From assembly GCF_902497855.1 (NCBI RefSeq), contig NZ_CABVHU010000010.1, positions 1 through 64,000 on the forward strand: a stretch of DNA of 64,000 nucleotides. Reading direction: 5' to 3'. How positions within the stretch are numbered: the first letter of the stretch is position 1; the number at the start of each line of letters is the position of its first letter. Below are positions 50,387 to 59,064 of the stretch, piece by piece. The notes under the pieces were generated by a model. That model was not told the origin of the DNA. It saw only the letters and a list, made by a program, of their open reading frames with translations, and made no database searches. The stretch is from Pseudomonas fluorescens. GTDB lineage: Bacteria; Pseudomonadota; Gammaproteobacteria; Pseudomonadales; Pseudomonadaceae. The translations under genes and the position numbers were made by a program.

Positions 50387-51925
50387 ATGTCCGTAGAAAA
50401 CTCTTCCGCGCAATCGCGTGGCGCTGCAGTGTTGTCTGAAGAAAATAAAACTGTATACAGTGGCTTGTTTAGCAAGATCAACCTCAGTCCGGTTAAAGAG
50501 CTGGGTGCAATAGACGTTTTTCAGAATACTGAAGCATTGTCCGAGGCGTCCACCGATGAGCGAGTGACCGCCGCCGTCAGTGTATTCCTGAAGTTGCTCA
50601 AGCAATCGTCGAAGAAAGTCGAGCGCCTGGACAAGACACTGTTGGATGAACACATTGCGTCGCTGGATGCACAGATCAGTCGTCAACTGGATGCGGTCAT
50701 GCACCATCCGGATTTTCAGCGCGTCGAGTCGACCTGGCGCGGCGTCAAATCGTTGATCGATCAGACCGACTTCCGCCAGAACGTGCGCATTGAACTGCTG
50801 GATCTGAGCAAGGATCACTTGATCCAGGATTTCGAAGATGCACCGGAGATCGCCCAGAGCGGGCTGTATGTGCATACCTACACCCAGGAGTACGACACCC
50901 CCGGTGGTGAACCGATCGCGGCGGCCGTTTCCAACTATGAGTTCGATCGCAGCCCGCAGGACATCACCCTGCTGCGCAATATCTCCAAAGTTGCAGCAGC
51001 GGCGCACATGCCTTTCATTGGTGCTGTCGGCCCGGCGTTTTTCGGCAAGGAGTCGATGGAGGAGGTGGCTGCGATCAAGGACATCGGCAATTACTTCGAC
51101 CGCGCCGAATACCTCAAGTGGAAGTCATTCCGCGACAGTGACGATGCCCGTTACATCGGCCTGACCATGCCGCGGGTGCTGGGGCGCTTGCCCTACGGCC
51201 CGGACACGGTGCCAGTGCGCAGTTTCAACTATATCGAAAGCGTCAAGGGACCTGATCATCACAAGTACCTGTGGACCAACGCCTCGTTCGCCTTCGCGGC
51301 AAACATGGTCAAGAGCTTCATCGCCAACGGCTGGTGCGTGCAGATTCGCGGACCGCAGTCGGGCGGTGCGGTCACCGAGCTGCCGATTCACTTGTACGAT
51401 CTGGGCACGGGCAGCCAGGTGAAGATCCCTTCGGAAGTGATGATTCCGGAGACCCGTGAATTCGAATTCGCCAACCTCGGATTCATTCCATTGTCGTACT
51501 ACAAGAACCGCGACTACGCGTGTTTTTTCTCCGCCAACTCGGCTCAGAAACCGGCGTTGTATGACACCGCCGATGCCACCGCCAACAGCCGTATCAATTC
51601 ACGGTTGCCCTACATCTTCCTGCTTTCGCGCATTGCGCATTATCTGAAAATGATCCAGCGCGAGAACATCGGAACGACCAAGGACCGTCGTTTGCTCGAG
51701 CTGGAGTTGAACAAGTGGGTCGGTGGGCTGGTGACCGAAATGACCGATCCGGGCGACGATCTGCAGGCGTCGCATCCCTTGCGTGAGGCGAAGGTGACAG
51801 TGGAAGACATCGAAGACAACCCGGGCTTCTTCCGCGTCAAGCTGTACGCCGTGCCGCACTTCCAGGTGGAAGGCATGGACGTCAACCTGTCGCTGGTGTC
51901 GCAGATGCCCAAAGCGAAAGCCTGA
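50387..51925 (+). CDS. tssC: T6SS sheath large subunit TssC (VipB)
   Basis: This is a 512-residue TssC protein, a typical length. Landmarks are H-P-D-F-Q-R-V-E-S-T-W-R-G near residue 105, S-N-Y-E-F-D-R-S near 180, F-G-K-E-S-M-E near 220, and L-P-Y-G-P-D-T-V-P-V near 265. It polymerises with TssB around the Hcp tube. Confidence 0.96.
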   Translation: MSVENSSAQSRGAAVLSEENKTVYSGLFSKINLSPVKELGAIDVFQNTEALSEASTDERVTAAVSVFLKLLKQSSKKVERLDKTLLDEHIASLDAQISRQLDAVMHHPDFQRVESTWRGVKSLIDQTDFRQNVRIELLDLSKDHLIQDFEDAPEIAQSGLYVHTYTQEYDTPGGEPIAAAVSNYEFDRSPQDITLLRNISKVAAAAHMPFIGAVGPAFFGKESMEEVAAIKDIGNYFDRAEYLKWKSFRDSDDARYIGLTMPRVLGRLPYGPDTVPVRSFNYIESVKGPDHHKYLWTNASFAFAANMVKSFIANGWCVQIRGPQSGGAVTELPIHLYDLGTGSQVKIPSEVMIPETREFEFANLGFIPLSYYKNRDYACFFSANSAQKPALYDTADATANSRINSRLPYIFLLSRIAHYLKMIQRENIGTTKDRRLLELELNKWVGGLVTEMTDPGDDLQASHPLREAKVTVEDIEDNPGFFRVKLYAVPHFQVEGMDVNLSLVSQMPKAKA

Positions 51926-51949
51926 ATCAACCCCTAGGGAAACAACGTC

Positions 51950-53305
51950 ATGAAAATCGACCGCCCCCTGTGGGCCGCGGGAGCCTTGCTGTGCCCGCAG
52001 CAATTCCAACAGCAGGCGCGCTGGGAGGCCTGGGCCAACGAAAGTCTGGCCCGCCTGTCCATGGTGCACCCCTGGGGTGTCCAGGGGGTGGGGTTCGACC
52101 CGCAAGCCCTGCGGCTGGGCAAGCTCAAGGCCACCCAGCTGCGCCTGCGCATGCCTGACGGTACCTTGATCGATACCGATCAGGTGGATCGACTGCCCTC
52201 TGCCCTGGAGTTGGCCCGCCTGCTGGCGGATGACGTCCAGGGCGCCACCTTGGTCCTGGCGTTGCCGCTGGAACAGGCCAATGGCAACAACTGCCTGTTC
52301 GACGCTGGCAAGGCTGAACGGCCGACCCGCTATCGCCAGGATTGGCGTGACGTCCAGGACGTCTACGCCGACGAGGTGCAATCGATCGGCGTTCTCGAGC
52401 ACATGCTGAGTCTGCGTTTTGATCACGACGAAAACGGCGATTACCTGACCTGCCCGATTGCGCGCCTGGTGCGTGACGGGCAGGGCGGCTGGAGCCTCGA
52501 TCCGGATTATGTGCCGCCGCTGCTCGACTTCGCGGCTCATCCCGGCCTGCTGTCACAGCTTGATAACCTGTTGACGCAGTTGTCCGCCAAGCGGCAACGG
52601 CTGATGGGCATGCGCCGCGAGAGCAACCAGCGCATGGCCGACTTCGCCGTGGCCGATGTCTCGCTGTTCTGGCTGCTCAATGCCTTGAACACTTACCAAC
52701 CGGTGTTGGCTGATCTCAAGGCCTATCCTGCGCGACATCCAGAGCAGGTCTATCTGGAACTGGCCAAGTTGGCCGGCAGCCTGCTGACCTTTTCGCTGGA
52801 ACACGATATCGATCAGATTCCGGCGTATCGACACGAACAGCTGGAGACCGTGTTCCCGCCGTTGATGCGCATGATTTCCACCTTGCTGGAGGCCAGCCTG
52901 CCGTCGCGGGTCATTGCCCTGGAACTGCAGGAGATCAGTACCAATCGCTGGCAGGTCACGATCAATGATGCGCGCCTGCGTGAGGATGACGGTGCCGACT
53001 TCTATCTGTCGGTGCGTTGCCGTATGCCGGCCGCACAGTTGCAAAGCCAGTTCCCGCGCCTGTGCAAGGTCGGTACACCGGATGATGTCGATCACCTGGT
53101 CAACGCCGCACTGGACGGTGTTCCGTTGCAGTCGCTCAGCCACGTGCCGGCAGCCATTCCGCTACGTCTGGAAAACCAGTATTTCGCCCTCGATCTCAGG
53201 CATGCCAAGGGCCAGGCCGTGTTGGCCCAAGGGGTCTGTGCCTTCTATGTTCCGAGCACGCTGGCCGATGTGAAGCTGGAACTGTTCGCGGTGCTGCGCA
53301 CATGA
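51950..53305 (+). CDS. tssK: T6SS baseplate protein TssK
   Basis: This is a 451-residue TssK protein. It begins I-D-R-P-L-W-A-A-G-A-L-L-C-P-Q-Q-F-Q-Q-Q, where most TssK proteins have a W-x-x-G-x-x-L-x-P-Q-H-F motif; His is replaced by Gln here. It links the baseplate to the membrane complex through TssL. It overlaps tssL by 4 bp. Confidence 0.94.
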   Translation: MKIDRPLWAAGALLCPQQFQQQARWEAWANESLARLSMVHPWGVQGVGFDPQALRLGKLKATQLRLRMPDGTLIDTDQVDRLPSALELARLLADDVQGATLVLALPLEQANGNNCLFDAGKAERPTRYRQDWRDVQDVYADEVQSIGVLEHMLSLRFDHDENGDYLTCPIARLVRDGQGGWSLDPDYVPPLLDFAAHPGLLSQLDNLLTQLSAKRQRLMGMRRESNQRMADFAVADVSLFWLLNALNTYQPVLADLKAYPARHPEQVYLELAKLAGSLLTFSLEHDIDQIPAYRHEQLETVFPPLMRMISTLLEASLPSRVIALELQEISTNRWQVTINDARLREDDGADFYLSVRCRMPAAQLQSQFPRLCKVGTPDDVDHLVNAALDGVPLQSLSHVPAAIPLRLENQYFALDLRHAKGQAVLAQGVCAFYVPSTLADVKLELFAVLRT

Positions 53306-53985
53306 ACCGGGTTATCGCCAACACACCGACCGCCACTGCAACGGATGTCGACGCGCTGTTGCAGGACAGCTTCCTGCTGGTGGTAGAGCTGCGCCAAGGG
53401 GCTTCGGCGCAGAATGCCGAGCAACTGTGGGATCGTTGCGCCGGACAGATCGAGTTCGTTCGCCAGATGCTCGAGCAGGCCGGCCTGGGCCAGCGCAGCA
53501 TCGACCACATCAGCCACGCCCAATGTGCCTTGCTCGACGAGACCGTGCTCAGCTGCGCCAAACCCGATGCCCATGCCAAATGGGCCCGCGAACCGCTGCA
53601 GGCCAGGTTCTTCAATCGTCACCAGGCCGGTGAGTTTTTGTATGAAGACATGCGCGAAGTGCTGCGCGAACCGGCGCCCGATCCGCAGGTGCTGACGGCC
53701 TTCCACCGGGTGCTGATGCTGGGCTTCAAAGGTCGATATCGCGAACTGAATGATCCCGAGCGCGAGCAACTGCTGACAGTTCTGAATGGGCACGTCGCGC
53801 CGATGGAGCTGCGCCTTGGCATCAAGACCCAAGCCAGTGGCGCTCACCGGATCGGCCGCCTGCGCGGGCTGCGATCACCGCTGCCGCATGTGCTGGCGGT
53901 GGGCTTGTTGCTCGTCGCTGTCTGGTGGGGGCTGGACCGTCTGTTGGGCGGTCTGATCACTACACTCTTGCCCGGTGCAGCCTGA
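53302..53985 (+). CDS. tssL: T6SS membrane protein TssL (DotU/IcmH)
   Basis: This is a 227-residue TssL protein. The cytoplasmic DotU domain carries L-D-E-T-V-L-S near residue 75 and G-F-K-G-R-Y near 140. A single C-terminal membrane segment follows (V-L-A-V-G-L-L-L-V-A-V-W-W). It has no periplasmic peptidoglycan-binding domain; that role may be filled by the OmpA-domain protein encoded next. Confidence 0.95.
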   Translation: MNRVIANTPTATATDVDALLQDSFLLVVELRQGASAQNAEQLWDRCAGQIEFVRQMLEQAGLGQRSIDHISHAQCALLDETVLSCAKPDAHAKWAREPLQARFFNRHQAGEFLYEDMREVLREPAPDPQVLTAFHRVLMLGFKGRYRELNDPEREQLLTVLNGHVAPMELRLGIKTQASGAHRIGRLRGLRSPLPHVLAVGLLLVAVWWGLDRLLGGLITTLLPGAA

Positions 53986-53986
53986 G

Positions 53987-55786
53987 ATGAGGCCGATGGC
54001 GCTCAAGCTGACACGGGGTCTTTGGCTGTGGGCGGGTTCGCTCGCCCTTGCGCTGCTGGCGGTTTTTCCGTTGACCGCCGGGACCCGTGCAATCGCGGTC
54101 CTTACCCTCCTGAGTCTTGTCGCCCTTGCCTGGCGTCGGGCGGGACGACGTGCGGCGGCGCTGGGCGAATCACTGACGCTGGCCGGTCATGCTTCCTTGC
54201 CGCCTGCGGCCTACCCTAAGCCGGTGGTCCTGGTGTGTGGTGATGGTCTGGCGAGTCTGTTTGGCGCAACGGCCGTCGAACAATTGACCCTGCACCTCAC
54301 TAAAGACGGTTGCTATGTGCGGGTACCCGAGCTGGAACAGCTGCCGTCGGTGACCGCGGGCTTGATGGCCCTGCGTCCGGAATGGGGCGCGCAGCTCAGC
54401 GTCATGTTCGTCGTCAACCCCGCCGAGCATACCGACACCGCCGTGCTGGCTGGACAGATACGTGCCTTCAGTTATCAGGTCGGGCTGGTTCGCAAGCGCG
54501 GCGTGGTGTTGCCGCTACTGCTGGCGAGTTACCTGCAAGCCTCGCGGGGCGAGGGTCCCTGGTTCAGCTGGCAGGCCGGCGAGGGCAGCCCCAGCGTGCG
54601 CGCGGCGGGAGCGTGCGTCAGCCTGGCGGATTGGCAGCAGCAGTCCGCCGACAGCGCAACGCGTGCTGGCCGGTTGCACACCAGCGTCCAGCTGAACAGC
54701 GTTGCAGCCTGGCTGAATGAAGCGGTACTGCCCCATTTCGCCCGCGGTGAAACCCGTCATTGCGGCAGCCTGCCGTGGGTCTGCGCCATGACGCTGGTAC
54801 CGGTACTGCCTCAGGCCGTGGCGGGCAACCTGTGGCAACAATGGCTGCGTAACAAAGTGGCGCTGGTGGACACCAGGCAGGCGGAGCCCGGGGAGGGCAC
54901 GCGCTTGCCGTTCCCTGATCCCTTGCTGCATCTGCTGCCGGTCCAGGGACGGTTTACCCCCTTACGCCGTGCCAGTGTCATCGCGTCCTGGTTGTTCGCA
55001 CTGGCCGGCGTCGTCGCCCTGGCCAGCTCGGCCTGGCAGAACACCTTGCTGGTGCGCCAGATCACCGATGACCTGCGGCGGTACACCTCGATTCCCCCGA
55101 CAGGGCAACGTGACCGGCCCGAATTCGCCCTGCGCGAGGAAGCATTTGCGCAACTGCGCCAGGACGCCCTGCGACTGGATCACTACTACCGACAAGGCGC
55201 ACCGCTGGCGCTGGGCCTGGGCCTGTATCGCGGTGAGCCTTTGCGCACGCAGGTGCTGGCGACGATTGCCGGTCACCGTCATCCGGCGACGGCGCCGATC
55301 CCCGCCGGGAGCCCCAGGCCGGTGCGCCTGGACAGCCTGTCGCTGTTCGGTACCGGAAGCGCCCGGCTCAAGCCGGGTTCGACCAAGGTGCTGGTCAATG
55401 CCCTGGTCGGCATCAAGGCCCAGCCCGGCTGGCTGATCGTCATTGCCGGGCATACCGATGCCACGGGCAATGCCGGGCACAACCTGCAGTTGTCCCGGGC
55501 CCGGGCGGCCGCGGTGCATGACTGGATGAAGCATATGGGCGACATCCCTGACAGCTGTTTTGCGGTGCAGGGTTTTGGCGCCAGCCAGCCGGTTGCCAGC
55601 AATGACACCGAGGCCGGGCGCGCGGCCAACCGTCGCGTCGATATCCGTCTGGTGCCGGAAGTGGGGGCCTGCGTGCTGCCCATGCCGGGGCCGGACGTAC
55701 AACCCCCTGTCGCATTGCGCGACATTCATGTTTTGAGAGAAGGAGCTTTACATGGCAAATCCCGTTTACCTATGGCTGCAAGATGA
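53987..55786 (+). CDS. T6SS-associated membrane protein with C-terminal OmpA domain
   Basis: This is a protein of about 599 residues. Two membrane segments lie before residue 50 (L-W-L-W-A-G-S-L-A-L-A-L-L and I-A-V-L-T-L-L-S-L-V). They are followed by about 270 mostly cytoplasmic residues, a third membrane segment near 330-350 (I-A-S-W-L-F-A-L-A-G-V-V), and an OmpA peptidoglycan-binding domain from about 445 (G-H-T-D-A-T-G-N, then N-R-R-V-D-I-R-L). This topology resembles TssM with its periplasmic domain replaced by OmpA. The start is uncertain (GTG 53975, ATG 53987 or 53996). It would anchor the secretion machine to the cell wall. It overlaps hcp by 35 bp. Confidence 0.85.
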   Translation: MRPMALKLTRGLWLWAGSLALALLAVFPLTAGTRAIAVLTLLSLVALAWRRAGRRAAALGESLTLAGHASLPPAAYPKPVVLVCGDGLASLFGATAVEQLTLHLTKDGCYVRVPELEQLPSVTAGLMALRPEWGAQLSVMFVVNPAEHTDTAVLAGQIRAFSYQVGLVRKRGVVLPLLLASYLQASRGEGPWFSWQAGEGSPSVRAAGACVSLADWQQQSADSATRAGRLHTSVQLNSVAAWLNEAVLPHFARGETRHCGSLPWVCAMTLVPVLPQAVAGNLWQQWLRNKVALVDTRQAEPGEGTRLPFPDPLLHLLPVQGRFTPLRRASVIASWLFALAGVVALASSAWQNTLLVRQITDDLRRYTSIPPTGQRDRPEFALREEAFAQLRQDALRLDHYYRQGAPLALGLGLYRGEPLRTQVLATIAGHRHPATAPIPAGSPRPVRLDSLSLFGTGSARLKPGSTKVLVNALVGIKAQPGWLIVIAGHTDATGNAGHNLQLSRARAAAVHDWMKHMGDIPDSCFAVQGFGASQPVASNDTEAGRAANRRVDIRLVPEVGACVLPMPGPDVQPPVALRDIHVLREGALHGKSRLPMAAR

Positions 55787-56243
55787 CGGCGGCGCGAAAA
55801 TCAAAGGTTCGGTGGATGTGTATCAACGTGAGGGCAGCGTCGAGGTGCTATCCCTGGATCATGAAGTGTCCATCCCCACCGACGACAACACAGGCAAGTT
55901 GACAGGCACGCGGATTCATTCCCCGTTTATGTTCACCAAGAGCGTCGATTCTTCCACTGTCTACTTGTTCAAGGCCGCGACCACGGGCCAGACCCTCAAG
56001 AGTGCCGAGTTCAAGTGGTACCACACCGGCGAAAATGGCCTGGAAGGTGTGAAATACAGCGCTTTGCTTGAGAACGTCAAAGTGGTGAATGTCGCTTCGA
56101 AAATGTACGACATCAAGGACCCCAGCAATAGCAAACGCGATCACTTGGAGGAGGTTGAGTTGCGCTACGAGAAGATCACCTGGACCTTCAGTGAGGGCAA
56201 CATCATGCACTCGGATTCCTGGAGCGAGCGCAAATCAGGTTGA
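55752..56243 (+). CDS. hcp: T6SS tube protein Hcp
   Basis: This is a 163-residue Hcp protein beginning A-N-P-V-Y-L-W-L-Q-D-D-G-G-A-K-I-K-G, with the family's E-V-E-L-R-Y-E-K-I-T-W near the end. Hexamers stack into the inner tube and some carry effectors. The ATG at 55752 follows AGAAGGAG. It begins inside the end of the OmpA-domain gene. Confidence 0.96.
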   Translation: MANPVYLWLQDDGGAKIKGSVDVYQREGSVEVLSLDHEVSIPTDDNTGKLTGTRIHSPFMFTKSVDSSTVYLFKAATTGQTLKSAEFKWYHTGENGLEGVKYSALLENVKVVNVASKMYDIKDPSNSKRDHLEEVELRYEKITWTFSEGNIMHSDSWSERKSG

Positions 56244-56395
56244 CCTGAAAAGCCGGCGGACGGGCTTCTGTCTGCCGGCACCCGCCGTGTTTGGCTGAGC
56301 GTCTGTTCGCGGACGTTCATCCAACTACATCAAGTTACAGGCCCATCGCCTGCGCCATCGAACACACCGAGTCTCAAGAACAAGGACGCGCCCCC

Positions 56396-59062
56396 ATGGC
56401 CCCCAATCCCACCCGTTTGCTCCGCCGCCTCAACCCCTATTGCGCCCAGGCGCTGAGCGCGGCGGCTTCGTTGTGCCAAAGCCGCGGCCATGGACAGATC
56501 AGCATCGAGCATTGGCTGCTTAAGCTGCTGGAGCAGGGCGAGGGCGACCTGACCCTCATCGCCCGTCGCTACGAATGGGATATGGACGCGCTCTGGCGTG
56601 GGCTGCTCGACCATCTCGACAGCCTGCCACGCAGTGTGCAGGGCAAGCCGCAGCTGTGTGGCAAGTTGCAGCAACTGATCAGTAACGCGTGGCTGCGCGC
56701 CTCCCTGGACGACGACCACGAGCGCCTGCGTTCCGCGCATCTGCTCGGTGCGTTGCTGGACACTCCAGGCCTGCTCGCGTGCGACGCCGCCTGGCCGCTG
56801 CTCAGCCTCAGTGATGTTCAATTGCAGCGTTTGTCTGCGCTGCTCGATCAACACTCCGAAGAGCGTCCGCAAGTTCAGCGAGAAGCTGCCTTGGGCCAGA
56901 TGGACGTGTCTGCTGGCCAACCGATTACCCCGCCATCCGGTGCCGACATGCAGGATGCCCTGCAGGCGGTGCTGGACAAATTCACCCAGGACATCACCGC
57001 CAAGGCCAGGGCAGGGCGGATCGACCCGGTGTTCGGCCGTGACGATGAGATCCGCCAGGTCATCGACATCCTCAGTCGCCGACGCAAGAACAATCCGATG
57101 CTGGTCGGCGAACCCGGGGTCGGCAAGACCGCTCTGGTCGAAGGCCTGGCCTTGCGCATCGCCCAGGGCAATGTCCCCGACAGTCTCAAGCCGGTCAGCT
57201 TGCGCACCCTCGACCTGGGGCTGTTGCAAGCGGGCGCCGGGGTCAAAGGCGAATTCGAACAGCGCCTGAAAAACATCATCGACGCCGTGCAGCAATCAGC
57301 CAGCCCGGTGCTGCTGTTTATCGACGAAGCCCACACCCTGATCGGCACCGGCAACCAGGCGGGCGGCGCCGACGCGGCGAATCTGCTCAAACCGGCCCTG
57401 GCCCGCGGGGAACTGCGCACCATCGCTGCCACCACCTGGAGCGAGTACAAGCAATACTTCGAGCGCGATGCCGCCCTGGAGCGACGCTTCCAGACCGTCA
57501 AGGTGGACGAGCCGGACGATGCCGGCGCCTGCCTCATGCTGCGGGGCCTCAAGGCGCGCTACGCCAGTCACCATGGCGTGCACATCCAGGACACGGCGGT
57601 CCAGGCCGCGGTCAGCTTGTCGCGGCGCTACCTGACCGGCCGGCAACTGCCGGACAAAGCCGTCGACCTGCTCGACACCGCCAGCGCGCGAGTGCGCATC
57701 AGCCTCGACTGTGAACCCCAGGAACTGGTCCGGCTCAAGGCCCGGCAGGCCGCCCTGGAACTGGAGCGCCAGGCCCTCGAAGAGGATAGGCAACTCCTGG
57801 GCGACAACGCCGGCGAGCGCCTGGCGACGATCGCTGCGCAACAGGCGGATTTGCAAGGTGAACACACCGAGCTCGAACAGCAATACCGGCATGAACTCGA
57901 CCTGTCACGACAATTGCTCGATGCGCGCCAGGCCGAACCACCGCGGCCGGATGTCTGCGAACAATTGCAACGACGACTGACCGACGCCCAGGGCAACCAA
58001 CCCTTGCTGGCCCTCGACGTCAGCGCCCGCAGCGTCGCCGAAGTGATCGCCGACTGGACCGGGGTGCCGCTGGGCAGCCTGCTCAAGGACGAACACGCCA
58101 ACCTGCTGGCACTAGAGCAGCAATTGAGCGAACGGGTCATCGGCCAGGAGCCGGCGTTGAATGCCCTTGCCCAGCGGCTGCGGGCCGCCAGGACCGGCCT
58201 GACCGAAGAACAGGCGCCGCTGGGGGTGTTCCTGCTGGTGGGCACCAGTGGCGTCGGCAAGACCGAGACCGCACTGGCGCTGGCCGACTGCCTGTTTGGA
58301 GGCGAGAAGTCGCTGATCACCCTCAACCTCTCCGAGTACCAGGAAGCCCACACCGTCAGCCAACTCAAAGGCTCGCCGCCGGGCTACGTCGGTTACGGCC
58401 AGGGCGGCGTGCTCACCGAGGCCGTGCGCCAACGGCCCTACAGCGTGGTGCTGCTCGATGAAGTGGAGAAGGCCCACCGCGATGTCATCAACCTGTTTTA
58501 CCAGGTGTTCGACCGTGGCTTCATGCGCGATGGCGAAGGGCGTGAAATCGACTTCCGTAACACCGTCATTCTGATGACTTCCAACCTCGGCAGCGACCCA
58601 CTGCAGGTCTGCCTGCAGCAACATCCTGACGCGCCGGACAGCACCCTGCAGGAACTGCTGCGGCCGATCCTGCGCGAGCACTTCCAGCCGGCCCTGCTGG
58701 CGCGTTTCCAGACCCTGATCTACCGCCCGCTGCAAGCCGACGCCCTCAAGGGCATCGTCGTTCTCAAGCTGGCCCGGGTGGCTCGGCGACTGCAGCGTCA
58801 CTACGGCCTGGCCTGCCATATCGACGAGGCCCTCAACGACGCCCTGGTTGCCGCCTGCCTGCTGCCCGACTCCGGCGCGCGCAACATCGACAGCCTGCTC
58901 AACCAGCAGATCCTGCCGGTGCTCAGCCAGCAGCTGCTGCAGCGCCAGGCGGCCGGGCAGACAACCGACGGCGTGAGCCTGGGCTACAGCGACGATTACG
59001 GCGTGACCCTGCATTTCACCAACGCCCACGACGCCGCGCACCTTGCCGCGATGGAGGGGTGA
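56396..59062 (+). CDS. clpV: T6SS disassembly ATPase ClpV (TssH)
   Basis: This is an 888-residue AAA+ ATPase. The start at 56396 follows AAGGAC; the open frame back to 56291 has no ribosome-binding site. An N-terminal Clp-N domain spans about 10-160. The first AAA domain has Walker A G-E-P-G-V-G-K-T-A and Walker B L-L-F-I-D-E-A. A middle coiled coil is near 420-530, and the second AAA domain has G-T-S-G-V-G-K-T-E. It recycles contracted sheaths. The 152-bp gap before it holds nothing recognisable. Confidence 0.95.
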   Translation: MAPNPTRLLRRLNPYCAQALSAAASLCQSRGHGQISIEHWLLKLLEQGEGDLTLIARRYEWDMDALWRGLLDHLDSLPRSVQGKPQLCGKLQQLISNAWLRASLDDDHERLRSAHLLGALLDTPGLLACDAAWPLLSLSDVQLQRLSALLDQHSEERPQVQREAALGQMDVSAGQPITPPSGADMQDALQAVLDKFTQDITAKARAGRIDPVFGRDDEIRQVIDILSRRRKNNPMLVGEPGVGKTALVEGLALRIAQGNVPDSLKPVSLRTLDLGLLQAGAGVKGEFEQRLKNIIDAVQQSASPVLLFIDEAHTLIGTGNQAGGADAANLLKPALARGELRTIAATTWSEYKQYFERDAALERRFQTVKVDEPDDAGACLMLRGLKARYASHHGVHIQDTAVQAAVSLSRRYLTGRQLPDKAVDLLDTASARVRISLDCEPQELVRLKARQAALELERQALEEDRQLLGDNAGERLATIAAQQADLQGEHTELEQQYRHELDLSRQLLDARQAEPPRPDVCEQLQRRLTDAQGNQPLLALDVSARSVAEVIADWTGVPLGSLLKDEHANLLALEQQLSERVIGQEPALNALAQRLRAARTGLTEEQAPLGVFLLVGTSGVGKTETALALADCLFGGEKSLITLNLSEYQEAHTVSQLKGSPPGYVGYGQGGVLTEAVRQRPYSVVLLDEVEKAHRDVINLFYQVFDRGFMRDGEGREIDFRNTVILMTSNLGSDPLQVCLQQHPDAPDSTLQELLRPILREHFQPALLARFQTLIYRPLQADALKGIVVLKLARVARRLQRHYGLACHIDEALNDALVAACLLPDSGARNIDSLLNQQILPVLSQQLLQRQAAGQTTDGVSLGYSDDYGVTLHFTNAHDAAHLAAMEG

Positions 59063-59064
59063 AC

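Noticed and set aside
56291..56395. A 35-residue N-terminal extension of ClpV
   Set aside because: It lacks a ribosome-binding site and family similarity; AAGGAC precedes the ATG at 56396, which gives the normal ClpV N terminus.
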